Source: Alphaproteobacteria bacterium (GTDB taxonomy: Bacteria > Pseudomonadota > Alphaproteobacteria > Paracaedibacterales > CAIULA01). From it: a DNA stretch of 5,591 nucleotides. The DNA is taken from contig JAIEMR010000097.1 of the NCBI GenBank assembly GCA_019751935.1, forward strand, positions 1 through 5,591, given 5' to 3'. Positions 1 through 5,519 of this stretch are shown here, in pieces (position 1 is the stretch's first letter; each line of letters begins with the position of its first letter). Position numbers and translations under genes: made by a program. A model generated the notes under the pieces. The model saw nothing but the letters and a program-made list of their open reading frames with translations, did not search any database and was not told the origin of the DNA.

Positions 1-182
1 CCAGTGCTATTTCAATTACCCATGATATTAATAGCCTTCGCAAGATTGCTGACCGGGTTGGTCTTCTCTTTAAAGGAAAACTGATTTGGACTGGAACAGT
101 TCCAGAAATGGATAAGACCGATAACCCTTATGTCCATCAATTCATTAATGGATTGCCCGACGGGCCTTTTACACATAGTTAA
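1..182 (+). CDS. mlaF: MlaF-like ABC transporter ATP-binding protein, 3' end only
   Basis: This is the C-terminal 59 residues of an ABC ATPase, in frame from base 3 to the TAA at 180-182; the 5' part lies outside the window. The visible part begins just before the H-loop (switch) histidine in SITHD (His codon at 21-23) and continues with RKIADRVGLLFKGKLIWTG. It ends with NPYVHQFINGLPDGP, a tail typical of MlaF/Ttg2A ATPases (E. coli MlaF has a similar QFLDGIADGP). MlaF is the cytoplasmic ATPase that, with the permease MlaE and the MCE protein MlaD, drives phospholipid transport between the inner and outer membranes. The P-loop, signature motif and Walker B are not visible, so intactness cannot be judged. 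The stop codon is 20 bases before the pgi start on the same strand with no terminator between, so co-transcription is likely. The MlaF assignment rests on the tail motif; another ABC ATPase is possible but less likely. Confidence 0.85.
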   Translation, partial: SAISITHDINSLRKIADRVGLLFKGKLIWTGTVPEMDKTDNPYVHQFINGLPDGPFTHS

Positions 183-202
183 AACTAAGAGCTAAACACC
201 TT

Positions 203-1450
203 ATGATTTCTTTTCAATTTATGGATGCAATGCACATGACCAATTTGGCTAATGACAAAATCTCACCCATTAGAGAAAAAGCTGAGAAAACTTTGGCACA
301 CTTAAAGAATTTGCCAAATACATTGCCTTTGATAAAAAGGTTAAATGATGACCTTACTGAAATTGAGGCAAAAGCTAAAGTTTTTAAAAAATTTGATGAT
401 GTTGTGATTTTAGGAACAGGCGGATCAAGCCTCGCAGGCCAAGCCATTACGGCGCTTCGTACAACGATTGCCCCAAGACTTCATTTTTTAGATAACATAG
501 ATTCTTACACATTCTCAAAAACCTTGGAAAAACTTGATAAAACAAAAACTGGGATTATCGCCATTTCCAAATCAGGAAATACAGCTGAGACCTTAATACA
601 ACTCTTGACCTGCATTCAATTATGGGATCAAACCAAAATCAAAGAACAGTTTTTGATCGTCAGCGAAAATTCAAATAATGCTATTCGGGAAGTTGCAAAA
701 AAATATGACATTTCCTGCCTTGATCACCCGAACGATGTTGGTGGACGTTTCTCAGCCTTTACTGTTGTTGGCATGTTACCCGCATTTATTGCAGGTATGG
801 ACGCCGGAGCTTTTAGACAAGGCGCTATTGAAACCGTTGATATGTTAAAGGCCTCAACCCTTGAAAACTGCGCCCCTTTAATTGGCGCTTCTATTCAAAC
901 TGTCTTTGCTAGGCAGAACATAAATCAAAGCGTTATGTTTGTTTACTGTGATCGCCTTCAGCTTTTTGCAAGTTGGTACTGTCAGCTTTGGGCTGAAAGT
1001 TTAGGTAAGAAAAACAAACGAAATATAGCTTCTGGAACAACGCCCGTACGCGCGCTTGGCACTGTTGATCAGCATTCACAACTTCAGCTTTATCTGGGCG
1101 GCCCTAAGGATAAATTTTTTACCTTTATCACCCTTGAGAATCAACCTCCCCTTCCTGCTCTTTCACTTTCTGGATTTGAACACCCAGCCATTATGACACT
1201 TGGCGGAAAGAAAATGGGTGACTTGATGATTGCAGAGCAACGTGCAACTATTGACACCATGCGAAATCAAAGCCTTCCATTAAGGCAGCTTCAGATAAAG
1301 GAACTGGATGTCACAAATCTGGGAGCGTTAATGATGCATTTCATTTTAGAAACCATTGCAGCCTCTGAGCTTCAAGAAGTTGATCCATTCGATCAGCCCG
1401 CTGTTGAGGATGGTAAAAAGCTGGCTTTGGAGTATTTGAAAGCGGCATGA
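203..1450 (+). CDS. pgi: glucose-6-phosphate isomerase (short form)
   Basis: Interconverts glucose 6-phosphate and fructose 6-phosphate in the cytoplasm (glycolysis/gluconeogenesis). The 415-residue protein shows the whole family core: first SIS domain with GTGGSS (71-76) and the phosphate-binding SKSGNTAET (122-130), then VGGRFS (179-184, with the Arg that contacts substrate). The likely catalytic-base Glu is in AESLGK (E265), and His291 lies in the PGI signature GTVDQHSQLQLYLGGP (286-301). The C-terminal FDQPAVEDGKK (396-406) supplies the conserved Lys (K405). It is much shorter than E. coli Pgi (549 residues) and nearer the compact 410-450-residue bacterial forms, so it is not truncated. 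The start is uncertain: no good Shine-Dalgarno precedes the ATG at 203, and in-frame ATGs follow at residues 7, 10 and 12. Lack of its own ribosome binding site fits translation following mlaF just upstream. Identity is well supported; only the exact N-terminus is open. Confidence 0.96.
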   Translation: MISFQFMDAMHMTNLANDKISPIREKAEKTLAHLKNLPNTLPLIKRLNDDLTEIEAKAKVFKKFDDVVILGTGGSSLAGQAITALRTTIAPRLHFLDNIDSYTFSKTLEKLDKTKTGIIAISKSGNTAETLIQLLTCIQLWDQTKIKEQFLIVSENSNNAIREVAKKYDISCLDHPNDVGGRFSAFTVVGMLPAFIAGMDAGAFRQGAIETVDMLKASTLENCAPLIGASIQTVFARQNINQSVMFVYCDRLQLFASWYCQLWAESLGKKNKRNIASGTTPVRALGTVDQHSQLQLYLGGPKDKFFTFITLENQPPLPALSLSGFEHPAIMTLGGKKMGDLMIAEQRATIDTMRNQSLPLRQLQIKELDVTNLGALMMHFILETIAASELQEVDPFDQPAVEDGKKLALEYLKAA

Positions 1451-1505
1451 ATTTCTCTCTTTATCGCTGATAACAATATTGTAAAAATCATAAAAAATCA
1501 AAAAT

Positions 1506-1527
1506 TGATATTTTTTAAAAAATATCA
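1506..1527. repeat. 22-bp perfect AT palindrome
   Basis: The half TGATATTTTTT is followed directly by its exact reverse complement AAAAAATATCA, with no spacer. Such a spacerless palindrome is poor as an RNA hairpin terminator but is the shape of a dimeric protein binding site. It lies about 85 bp upstream of the next start codon. In DNA this AT-rich, some palindromes are expected by chance, so a regulatory role is only a possibility. Confidence 0.4.
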
Positions 1528-1553
1528 CTAATCTTAACTATTCCTTAATTCGC

Positions 1554-1588
1554 TTTATCTATTTTTATACATGTAAGATATAGATAAA
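1554..1588. promoter_or_regulatory. inverted repeat in 5' region of secreted-protein gene, possible operator
   Basis: The arms TTTATCTAT (1554-1562) and ATAGATAAA (1580-1588) are exact reverse complements separated by 17 bases, and an 8-bp palindrome TACATGTA (1568-1575) sits almost at the centre. The element ends 12 bases before the AAGGAG ribosome binding site, where the promoter or the transcript leader should be. It could be an operator or a leader hairpin. Evidence is the symmetry alone. Confidence 0.3.
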
Positions 1589-1600
1589 TTTTTATGAATT

Positions 1601-1606
1601 AAGGAG
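1601..1606 (+). promoter_or_regulatory. ribosome binding site AAGGAG deciding the start at 1610 or 1613
   Basis: A strong AAGGAG lies 3 bases before the ATG at 1610 and 6 bases before the ATG at 1613. The usual spacing of 5-9 bases favours 1613, so the true protein probably lacks the first Met and begins MKKLIC. The signal peptide is unaffected. Confidence 0.75.
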
Positions 1607-1609
1607 ATC

Positions 1610-2488
1610 ATGATGAAAAAATTAATTTGCACAATTCTGCTGGGGACAGCATTAATAGGTGGTAATGCTTTGGCAGCAACGACTGGTAATATCGGTATTG
1701 CTCCTTTTCCTTCAGCGGCTGAGAGTAAGGCTATGATGGAGACATACGAAGGAGTTAGAGCGAATCCGCACCTTTTTCCTAAAGAAAGTCCCGAGCTAGC
1801 TGCTATACCGTATTTTTATACTAATTGTTCGATTGCTCGTGACAAAGCATCAACACTACCAGATGACAAGAAAGAAGAAGCACGATTAGCATGCAGCAGA
1901 CAAGAAACCTATGATCCATATGTCGTTTATATTTTTGATAAAGGTGGGAATTTATTACAAAAAGTAGGAATGCGCGAAGATGTTGAATATGGATTCAACG
2001 TAGCTCCCGGCACCCCAAAGACTCCTTTGCGTTTGGATGCCCATGCTGTTGAAGGAATTCCTTCTTTAGGAGTTCCTAAAGGCAGCTGGAATATACCTGC
2101 ATCCCTTAATACAATGCTTGGAAAAACACCAACTGATATAGTAAGTCCTGAGGAAAATACATTTCCTAAAGAAGGTGATTTAGCTAGTGTGCCCTATTTC
2201 AAAAGCGCTTGTATAGCAGCAAAGGAAGGAACAGGTTTAAAAGCTGATATAAAAGAGCTAAGTATAAGGAGGTGTCAAGCTTATGTAAATGGTAGCCAAT
2301 TTACTGCCTATATTTTCGGTAGGAAGAGCGGTGGAACGTCAAGACCTCTACTCCAAAAGATAGGGATGAATGAAGGAATGACCTATGTACTTCGAGGTTA
2401 TGAAAATTCAGTCCAATTAATTGAAAAGCTTAATAGTGCCCCTTATGCTGTTAAAGAAGTAATCCAATTTCTTAAAACTGTTCGTTAA
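1610..2488 (+). CDS. secreted protein with duplicated two-cysteine domain, function unknown
   Basis: I do not recognise this 292-residue protein. It begins with a clear Sec signal peptide (KK, hydrophobic core, predicted cleavage after ALA at residue 22), so the mature protein should be periplasmic or secreted. There is no lipobox. The mature part is two copies of one domain, about residues 56-129 and 185-261. Each copy runs FPKE, L-A, PYF (67-69; 195-197), Cys (73; 201), D-x-KE, Cys (95; 222), YIF (107-109; 234-236), LLQK-[VI]-GM (115-121; 247-253), E, Y. The four mature cysteines are spaced 22 and 21 within copies, suggesting one disulphide per domain. A Pro-rich linker (132-180) joins them and a short helical tail follows. 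The strong ribosome binding site and own upstream region suggest a separate transcription unit. The start at residue 2 is more likely than residue 1. No catalytic motif is visible; a structural, inhibitory or host-facing role would be guesswork. Confidence 0.88.
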   Translation: MMKKLICTILLGTALIGGNALAATTGNIGIAPFPSAAESKAMMETYEGVRANPHLFPKESPELAAIPYFYTNCSIARDKASTLPDDKKEEARLACSRQETYDPYVVYIFDKGGNLLQKVGMREDVEYGFNVAPGTPKTPLRLDAHAVEGIPSLGVPKGSWNIPASLNTMLGKTPTDIVSPEENTFPKEGDLASVPYFKSACIAAKEGTGLKADIKELSIRRCQAYVNGSQFTAYIFGRKSGGTSRPLLQKIGMNEGMTYVLRGYENSVQLIEKLNSAPYAVKEVIQFLKTVR

Positions 2489-2527
2489 ATGGCAAATTAT
2501 TAATATCTTTTAATTGTATGCGAACTC

Positions 2528-2566
2528 CTTTCAAACAGCCAGAAATTACTTTCAGCTGTTTGAAAG
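2528..2566. terminator. stem-loop after the secreted-protein gene, possible terminator
   Basis: CTTTCAAACAGC (2528-2539) pairs perfectly with GCTGTTTGAAAG (2555-2566), a 12-bp stem. Inside the loop GAAA (2542-2545) can also pair with TTTC (2550-2553). It starts 39 bases after the stop at 2488. No U tract follows directly; the nearest T-rich run starts about 23 bases later (2589 onward). It may therefore be a 3'-end stabilising hairpin or a weak terminator for the plus-strand gene or, read the other way, for the convergent minus-strand gene. Confidence 0.45.
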
Positions 2567-2592
2567 TCAATCTGCCTCAAAAGAAGCCTTTT

Positions 2593-2622
2593 TATTTTAA
2601 TAGTCATGAGATTATTAAAATA
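2593..2622. repeat. AT-rich hairpin in the convergent intergenic region
   Basis: TATTTTAATA (2593-2602) is the exact reverse complement of TATTAAAATA (2613-2622), and the stem extends inward through G-U, T-A and C-G pairs to a 4-base ATGA loop. It lies about 50 bases beyond the stop of the minus-strand DUF2155 gene. On that strand an AAAAAGG follows it, not a T run, so it is not a standard terminator. It may act together with the neighbouring stem-loop at 2528-2566. Confidence 0.35.
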
Positions 2623-2670
2623 TTTTACCCTTCAGAAATTTAATATTCTTTAAAAGTGGCTATCAACCCC

Positions 2671-3120
2671 CTAAGACAAGCTAATGTCTTTACAATCTTG
2701 AATGAAAATGGCGTAGTTAGGGTGGAAAAATCCAGGAAGTGCACTGTTCAGCCATGATGAGAAAATAAGATGAACGGGGATCATTTCTCGTTTATTTTCA
2801 CTCTCACTAGATGTTAAATGGTTTAATGAAGGTTGAATCCAAGCCTCTATAAAAGACCATTTAACCTCATATGCCATACCGGCTTTTTTCTTAACGCAGC
2901 TGCGCGGACGTACAATAAGGGATTTATAACGCACTGGTTTTGATAATGGTGTTTTGAAGGTTTGAGTTTTTCCTGTTTCTTTGTCCAAAATCTTTAAGGT
3001 AACCTCTTGAGTTATCTTTGAGGATTTTTGCGCAATTTCACTAGAAGGATCTTTTGCATAAACAAGAGTTCCTTTTGCAAATAATCCCAATACTATACAA
3101 ATATATGCAAACTTGACCAC
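2671..3120 (-). CDS. DUF2155 (COG4765) family exported protein
   Basis: A 149-residue protein with an N-terminal Sec signal peptide (hydrophobic 4-20, predicted cleavage after VYA at 22). The rest fits the DUF2155 family of alphaproteobacterial exported proteins: VTLKILDKETGKTQTFKTPL (40-59) corresponds to the family's LDK-x-T-G-x-x-x-TF-x-VP region. RSC (Cys75) matches its conserved R-x-C. FSSWLNSALPGFFHPNYAIF (120-139) with the following Cys143 matches the family's FSGWMFASSPALNALEHPVYDVWV..C ending. The two mature cysteines probably form a disulphide in the periplasm. The molecular function of the family is not known to me. Translation starts at GTG (3118-3120); no in-frame ATG exists between it and the upstream stop, and the ribosome binding site is only a loose AGGGTGGCGG. 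The protein ends six residues after the last Cys. Its neighbours here do not explain its role. Confidence 0.82.
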   Translation of the reverse strand: MVKFAYICIVLGLFAKGTLVYAKDPSSEIAQKSSKITQEVTLKILDKETGKTQTFKTPLSKPVRYKSLIVRPRSCVKKKAGMAYEVKWSFIEAWIQPSLNHLTSSESENKREMIPVHLIFSSWLNSALPGFFHPNYAIFIQDCKDISLS

Positions 3121-3156
3121 AATCCGCCACCCTACACTGCCTTTAAAAGGTTCAAA

Positions 3157-3185
3157 TTCATAACTGTATACTGATCATGTTTTAA
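3157..3185 (-). promoter_or_regulatory. weak candidate sigma70 promoter for the DUF2155 gene
   Basis: On the minus strand TTAAAA (3185-3180) and TATGAA (3162-3157) are spaced by 17 bases, each matching 4 of 6 consensus positions, about 40 bases upstream of the GTG start. The -35 box would sit just next to the first palindromic repeat (from 3189). The match is weak in AT-rich DNA and could be chance. Confidence 0.2.
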
Positions 3186-3188
3186 AAA

Positions 3189-3274
3189 CTGGATCGCCAC
3201 GCTTCGCTCGCGATGACGACAGAAAACGTCATTGCGAGAGCCCCAAAGGATGTTGGGGTGACGTGGCAATCCAG
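3189..3274. repeat. palindromic repeat pair 1 (divergent copies)
   Basis: A reverse copy CTGGATCGCCACG...CGATGACG (3189-3218) and a forward copy CGTCATTGCGAG...ACGTGGCAATCCAG (3227-3274) face each other across 8 bases. The outer ends CTGGATCGCCACG and CGTGGCAATCCAG pair with one G-U change, and CTCGCGATGACG pairs with CGTCATTGCGAG with one change. The forward copy also carries its own hairpin CCCCAA-aggatg-TTGGGG (3241-3258), so the whole element can fold as a branched structure. The GTCATTGCGAG...GCAATCCAG core is a well-known kind of dispersed bacterial palindrome, including in intracellular alphaproteobacteria. Confidence 0.85.
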
Positions 3275-3326
3275 AAATAACTCACATTTTCAAGTAATTT
3301 GGGCATAGAAAAATAATAACAATCGC

Positions 3327-3410
3327 CGTCATCACGAAGCTCCGCAGGAGCTGTGGTGATCCAGCGTATTTTCTGGATGGTCACAAAGCCTACGGCTTTT
3401 CGCCATGACG
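3327..3410. repeat. palindromic repeat pair 2 (convergent copies)
   Basis: A forward 38-base copy starting CGTCATCACGAAGC and ending GTGGTGATCCAG (3327-3364) is followed after 8 bases by a reverse 38-base copy CTGGATGGTCAC...CGCCATGACG (3373-3410). The two are imperfect inverted copies, about two-thirds identical, and each has an internal mini-hairpin: AGCTCC-gca-GGAGCT (3338-3352) and AAGCC-tac-GGCTT (3386-3398). They share the CGTCAT start and ATCCAG end with pair 1 but differ in the middle, so they are diverged members of the same family. Confidence 0.8.
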
Positions 3411-3504
3411 AAAAATGCATAATCATTTTATTCTAGCCTTGCTCTACTCTTACCTATTAGGCTAACACGAAATATAAAATTTAAAATAATTTTTTGGTTA
3501 ATGG

Positions 3505-3556
3505 TGTGAATAAAAAACAAGCCTCCTTTTAAGGGGAGGCTTGTTTTTTATTCACA
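3505..3556. terminator. strong bidirectional intrinsic terminator
   Basis: A perfect 22-bp stem (3505-3526 with 3535-3556) closes on the 8-base loop TTTTAAGG. The GC-rich top, GCCTCC pairing with GGAGGC, is flanked by an A run on one arm and a T run on the other, so transcripts from either direction get a GC-rich hairpin followed by a U tract. It starts 24 bases after the stop of the 642-residue protein gene on the minus strand and is its evident terminator. It also separates that gene from the repeats and the DUF2155 gene. Confidence 0.92.
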
Positions 3557-3579
3557 TTCTAATTATTTGATTAGAGTGC

Positions 3580-5508
3580 TTATTCTCTGTCTTGTACGTT
3601 ACCCCAAGCATCTTTGTATTCACCAGTTGCTGCATTATATGTCCAACCATGTATTGCTATTTCAGTTGCATATCTTGTCGGATGAGCTGGGAATTTAGGG
3701 TGACCGCCTAGAGTACCATCCCCACCCATTACCGGTTCATTCACACCACCGGGGACATAAGCCTTAGGTGGAATCTGTTCTCTATGGCCATTTGGGTATG
3801 TTACTATGCCAGTTGATTGATCATAGTCTGCACCAAGACATAATGCTTCGTGAACCCTTGGGCACTCTGACGCATCAGGATAAATAGGAACTGGCGTTCT
3901 CACCGCAACCACCTCCTCTACTTTAGGCGGTAATGTCAACCCGACTGGGCTTCCCCAACCATTAGCCACAGTTACAGGAGTAATAAGCGTACGCACACTG
4001 TCAGCCATCGCCTGCAATACACATAAATTTACATGCCGTCCTATAATCCTTTGTATGATACTTGAAAAATCAATATCGGAAATTCTGCCTTCTGCTCGTA
4101 CTTTATCAAGCACAGGAACGTTTGTGGTATTCCATGAACGAATATCTGTTTCAGCGGCTTGCAGCAAACGATACGCTATTCCCAAGGGGTTAGCCGGAAT
4201 AGCCGCCTCTAAAAAGGGGCTGCTTAACCTAAAAGAATCATCATAACGTGCTAGAATTTGATTGAAAGCATCTTGAGAGCTTCGACCTCCTGAATTCCAT
4301 AGACTGCGCAATGATTCCACAGCAGCGGGTCTCCACACCTCATTTCCTGGGATTAAAAATACCCTATCTGGGTTTTCATTTAATCCTAATCTTTCTCCGT
4401 CCTCAACAGTCAAATCAGGTACTTCTACGATGGTTCTAAGAGTAGCAACATCCTCTCTTAGTCGCAGATCAAAAGCACGAGCTAAATAATCTGCCATAAA
4501 AGCATAAGCGTCCAAAAATTGTGTCGGTGGAGCGGTTTCTTCAATATATTCCCCTGCAGTTGTTCTTCTGTAATAAGGGACAGGTAAGTCCTCTGTAACA
4601 AAACGCGGGTCAGGAACCTCTATCGCCATCATCAGTTTGTATATAAAAGATTGAGGGTGAAATCGGCCGCTGCTAGGTGGAGCTGACAAATCTGTGATCA
4701 GGTCACGATCAACGCCGATTCCATGCAATAACCTAACTATATGATCTAAGGGGCTAATTATGGTACCGCTTTCACACAAATGCAAATTCGAAGTCGGATA
4801 CCTTTTGCAAAGCCGGTCTAAAAATTCTGGTGATGTTGTTTCAACCGGCAAATGATAAATTGTTCTAAACTTAGCGTAGAGCAGCATCAGAAGCTTATCT
4901 CTTTCGAGCTGAGCTTCTACTGATTTTTCTTTTTGCAGCCTTTCTAATTCTTCGGTAGCACTTTGAATAAGCGGAAAAAGATCTTCAAATGCTGTGTTTA
5001 AAGAAGCTATCTCAACTTTATTATTAGCCAGTTCTATTTCACTCTCTGAAAGTTCTTTTTCTAAAGCATCCGCTCTCTTCGGAATTCCTCGAAGCGCCTT
5101 AATCGTCTGTTCTAATTCTAAGTTTCTTGTGCTTAACTCAGTAGCCCTTGCAGATTTATCTTCTGCTGTCATCTTGCTCTTTTGATGTTGCTTAGCAGAT
5201 TCAAGCCTTTTATTATACTCTGCAAGGTTTCTCGCTGCTTCCTTCAACTTATACTCTAATGCTTCGCCATTCACCCCGAACCAATATTGTTTGGCTTCGT
5301 GGATTCTAGCTTGCACTTCACTTGTGGCAGCTTGATGCTTTAAATATGTTCCTCGTACTTTGGATTTTGTGAAAAGTCCTAGCCTTTCTTCATCCACAAT
5401 TGGTTCAAAAGGGACGGCATCTCTACCACTCGCAAACGCTCCAGACACCGCCCCACTAACAACTGTCATCAGTAAGATTGATTTTAATATCTTTTGATAT
5501 TTCAACAT
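3580..5508 (-). CDS. exported coiled-coil protein of unknown function
   Basis: I do not recognise this 642-residue protein. A Sec signal peptide (K3, K6, K9, hydrophobic 10-26, cleavage predicted after AFA at 26) with no lipobox sends it out of the cytoplasm. Residues about 84-206 are Leu/Glu/Lys-rich with heptad-like spacing and few prolines, a likely long coiled coil. Residues 207-510 look mostly helical and globular, with VPDP and DLPVPYYRR segments. The C-terminal part (520-642) is Pro/Gly-rich and has two similar motifs: YDQSTGIVTYPNGHREQ (562-578) and YNAATGEYKDAWGNVQD (624-640). Five cysteines (234, 245, 496, 549, 557) form two close pairs plus one. It has its own GGGAGAG ribosome binding site and a strong terminator, so it is probably monocistronic. 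No enzyme motif or C-terminal anchor is visible. An envelope or host-interaction role fits a large exported coiled-coil protein but is inference. Confidence 0.87.
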   Translation of the reverse strand: MLKYQKILKSILLMTVVSGAVSGAFASGRDAVPFEPIVDEERLGLFTKSKVRGTYLKHQAATSEVQARIHEAKQYWFGVNGEALEYKLKEAARNLAEYNKRLESAKQHQKSKMTAEDKSARATELSTRNLELEQTIKALRGIPKRADALEKELSESEIELANNKVEIASLNTAFEDLFPLIQSATEELERLQKEKSVEAQLERDKLLMLLYAKFRTIYHLPVETTSPEFLDRLCKRYPTSNLHLCESGTIISPLDHIVRLLHGIGVDRDLITDLSAPPSSGRFHPQSFIYKLMMAIEVPDPRFVTEDLPVPYYRRTTAGEYIEETAPPTQFLDAYAFMADYLARAFDLRLREDVATLRTIVEVPDLTVEDGERLGLNENPDRVFLIPGNEVWRPAAVESLRSLWNSGGRSSQDAFNQILARYDDSFRLSSPFLEAAIPANPLGIAYRLLQAAETDIRSWNTTNVPVLDKVRAEGRISDIDFSSIIQRIIGRHVNLCVLQAMADSVRTLITPVTVANGWGSPVGLTLPPKVEEVVAVRTPVPIYPDASECPRVHEALCLGADYDQSTGIVTYPNGHREQIPPKAYVPGGVNEPVMGGDGTLGGHPKFPAHPTRYATEIAIHGWTYNAATGEYKDAWGNVQDRE

Positions 5509-5512
5509 TTTT

Positions 5513-5519
5513 CTCTCCC
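5513..5519 (-). promoter_or_regulatory. ribosome binding site GGGAGAG of the 642-residue protein gene
   Basis: On the minus strand GGGAGAG ends 4 bases before the ATG at 5508-5506, and its GGAG core is 6 bases away, which is good spacing and supports this start. Further upstream (to 5591) a TTTACA lies near 5571-5566, but no convincing -10 box follows at the right distance, so I do not call a promoter. Confidence 0.7.

Larger units (their letters stand above)
1451..1609. other. AT-rich intergenic region with clustered palindromes
   Basis: This 159-bp gap between pgi and the secreted-protein gene holds several small symmetric elements: TTATCgctGATAA (1461-1473), ACAATATTGT (1473-1482), a 22-bp perfect AT palindrome (1506-1527) and a 9-bp inverted repeat (1554-1562 with 1580-1588). 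I see no GC-rich hairpin with a U tract that would clearly terminate pgi transcription. The promoter of the downstream gene should lie here, but no pair of -35/-10 boxes stands out from the AT background. Confidence 0.6.
3121..3579. other. 459-bp non-coding region between two minus-strand genes
   Basis: It holds a candidate promoter for the DUF2155 gene, two inverted pairs of a dispersed palindromic repeat (3189-3274 and 3327-3410), an AT-rich stretch with nothing recognisable (3411-3504), and the terminator of the 642-residue protein gene (3505-3556). An open frame of 65 codons on the minus strand here (3229-3426) is made almost wholly of repeat sequence and is not a gene. Confidence 0.75.

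Noticed and set aside
214..447. 77-codon open frame antisense to the start of pgi
   Set aside because: It lies wholly within the well-supported pgi coding region on the opposite strand and has no recognisable features.
1506..1527. Terminator for pgi
   Set aside because: The palindrome has no spacer for a loop and contains almost no G or C, so it would make a weak RNA hairpin; kept only as a symmetric DNA site.
1346..1528. 60-codon open frame antisense to the end of pgi
   Set aside because: It begins within the AT palindrome and overlaps the conserved C-terminus of pgi; its composition is that of a random AT-rich frame.
3189..3410. Possible CRISPR array
   Set aside because: The repeats are inverted pairs of unequal length with diverged centres, not direct repeats with regular unique spacers, and no cas gene is present.
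3229..3426. 65-codon open frame on the minus strand
   Set aside because: It runs through the palindromic repeats and consists mostly of their translation (for example WIATSPQHP); it has no good ribosome binding site and no domain.
4055..4246. 63-codon open frame inside the 642-residue protein gene, plus strand
   Set aside because: Fully nested antisense in a convincing gene, with no ribosome binding site or domain.
4994..5185. 63-codon open frame, Ser/Leu-rich, plus strand
   Set aside because: It is the antisense of the coiled-coil segment, where Glu/Lys/Leu codons give an apparently hydrophobic Ser/Leu-rich reading; not a real membrane protein.
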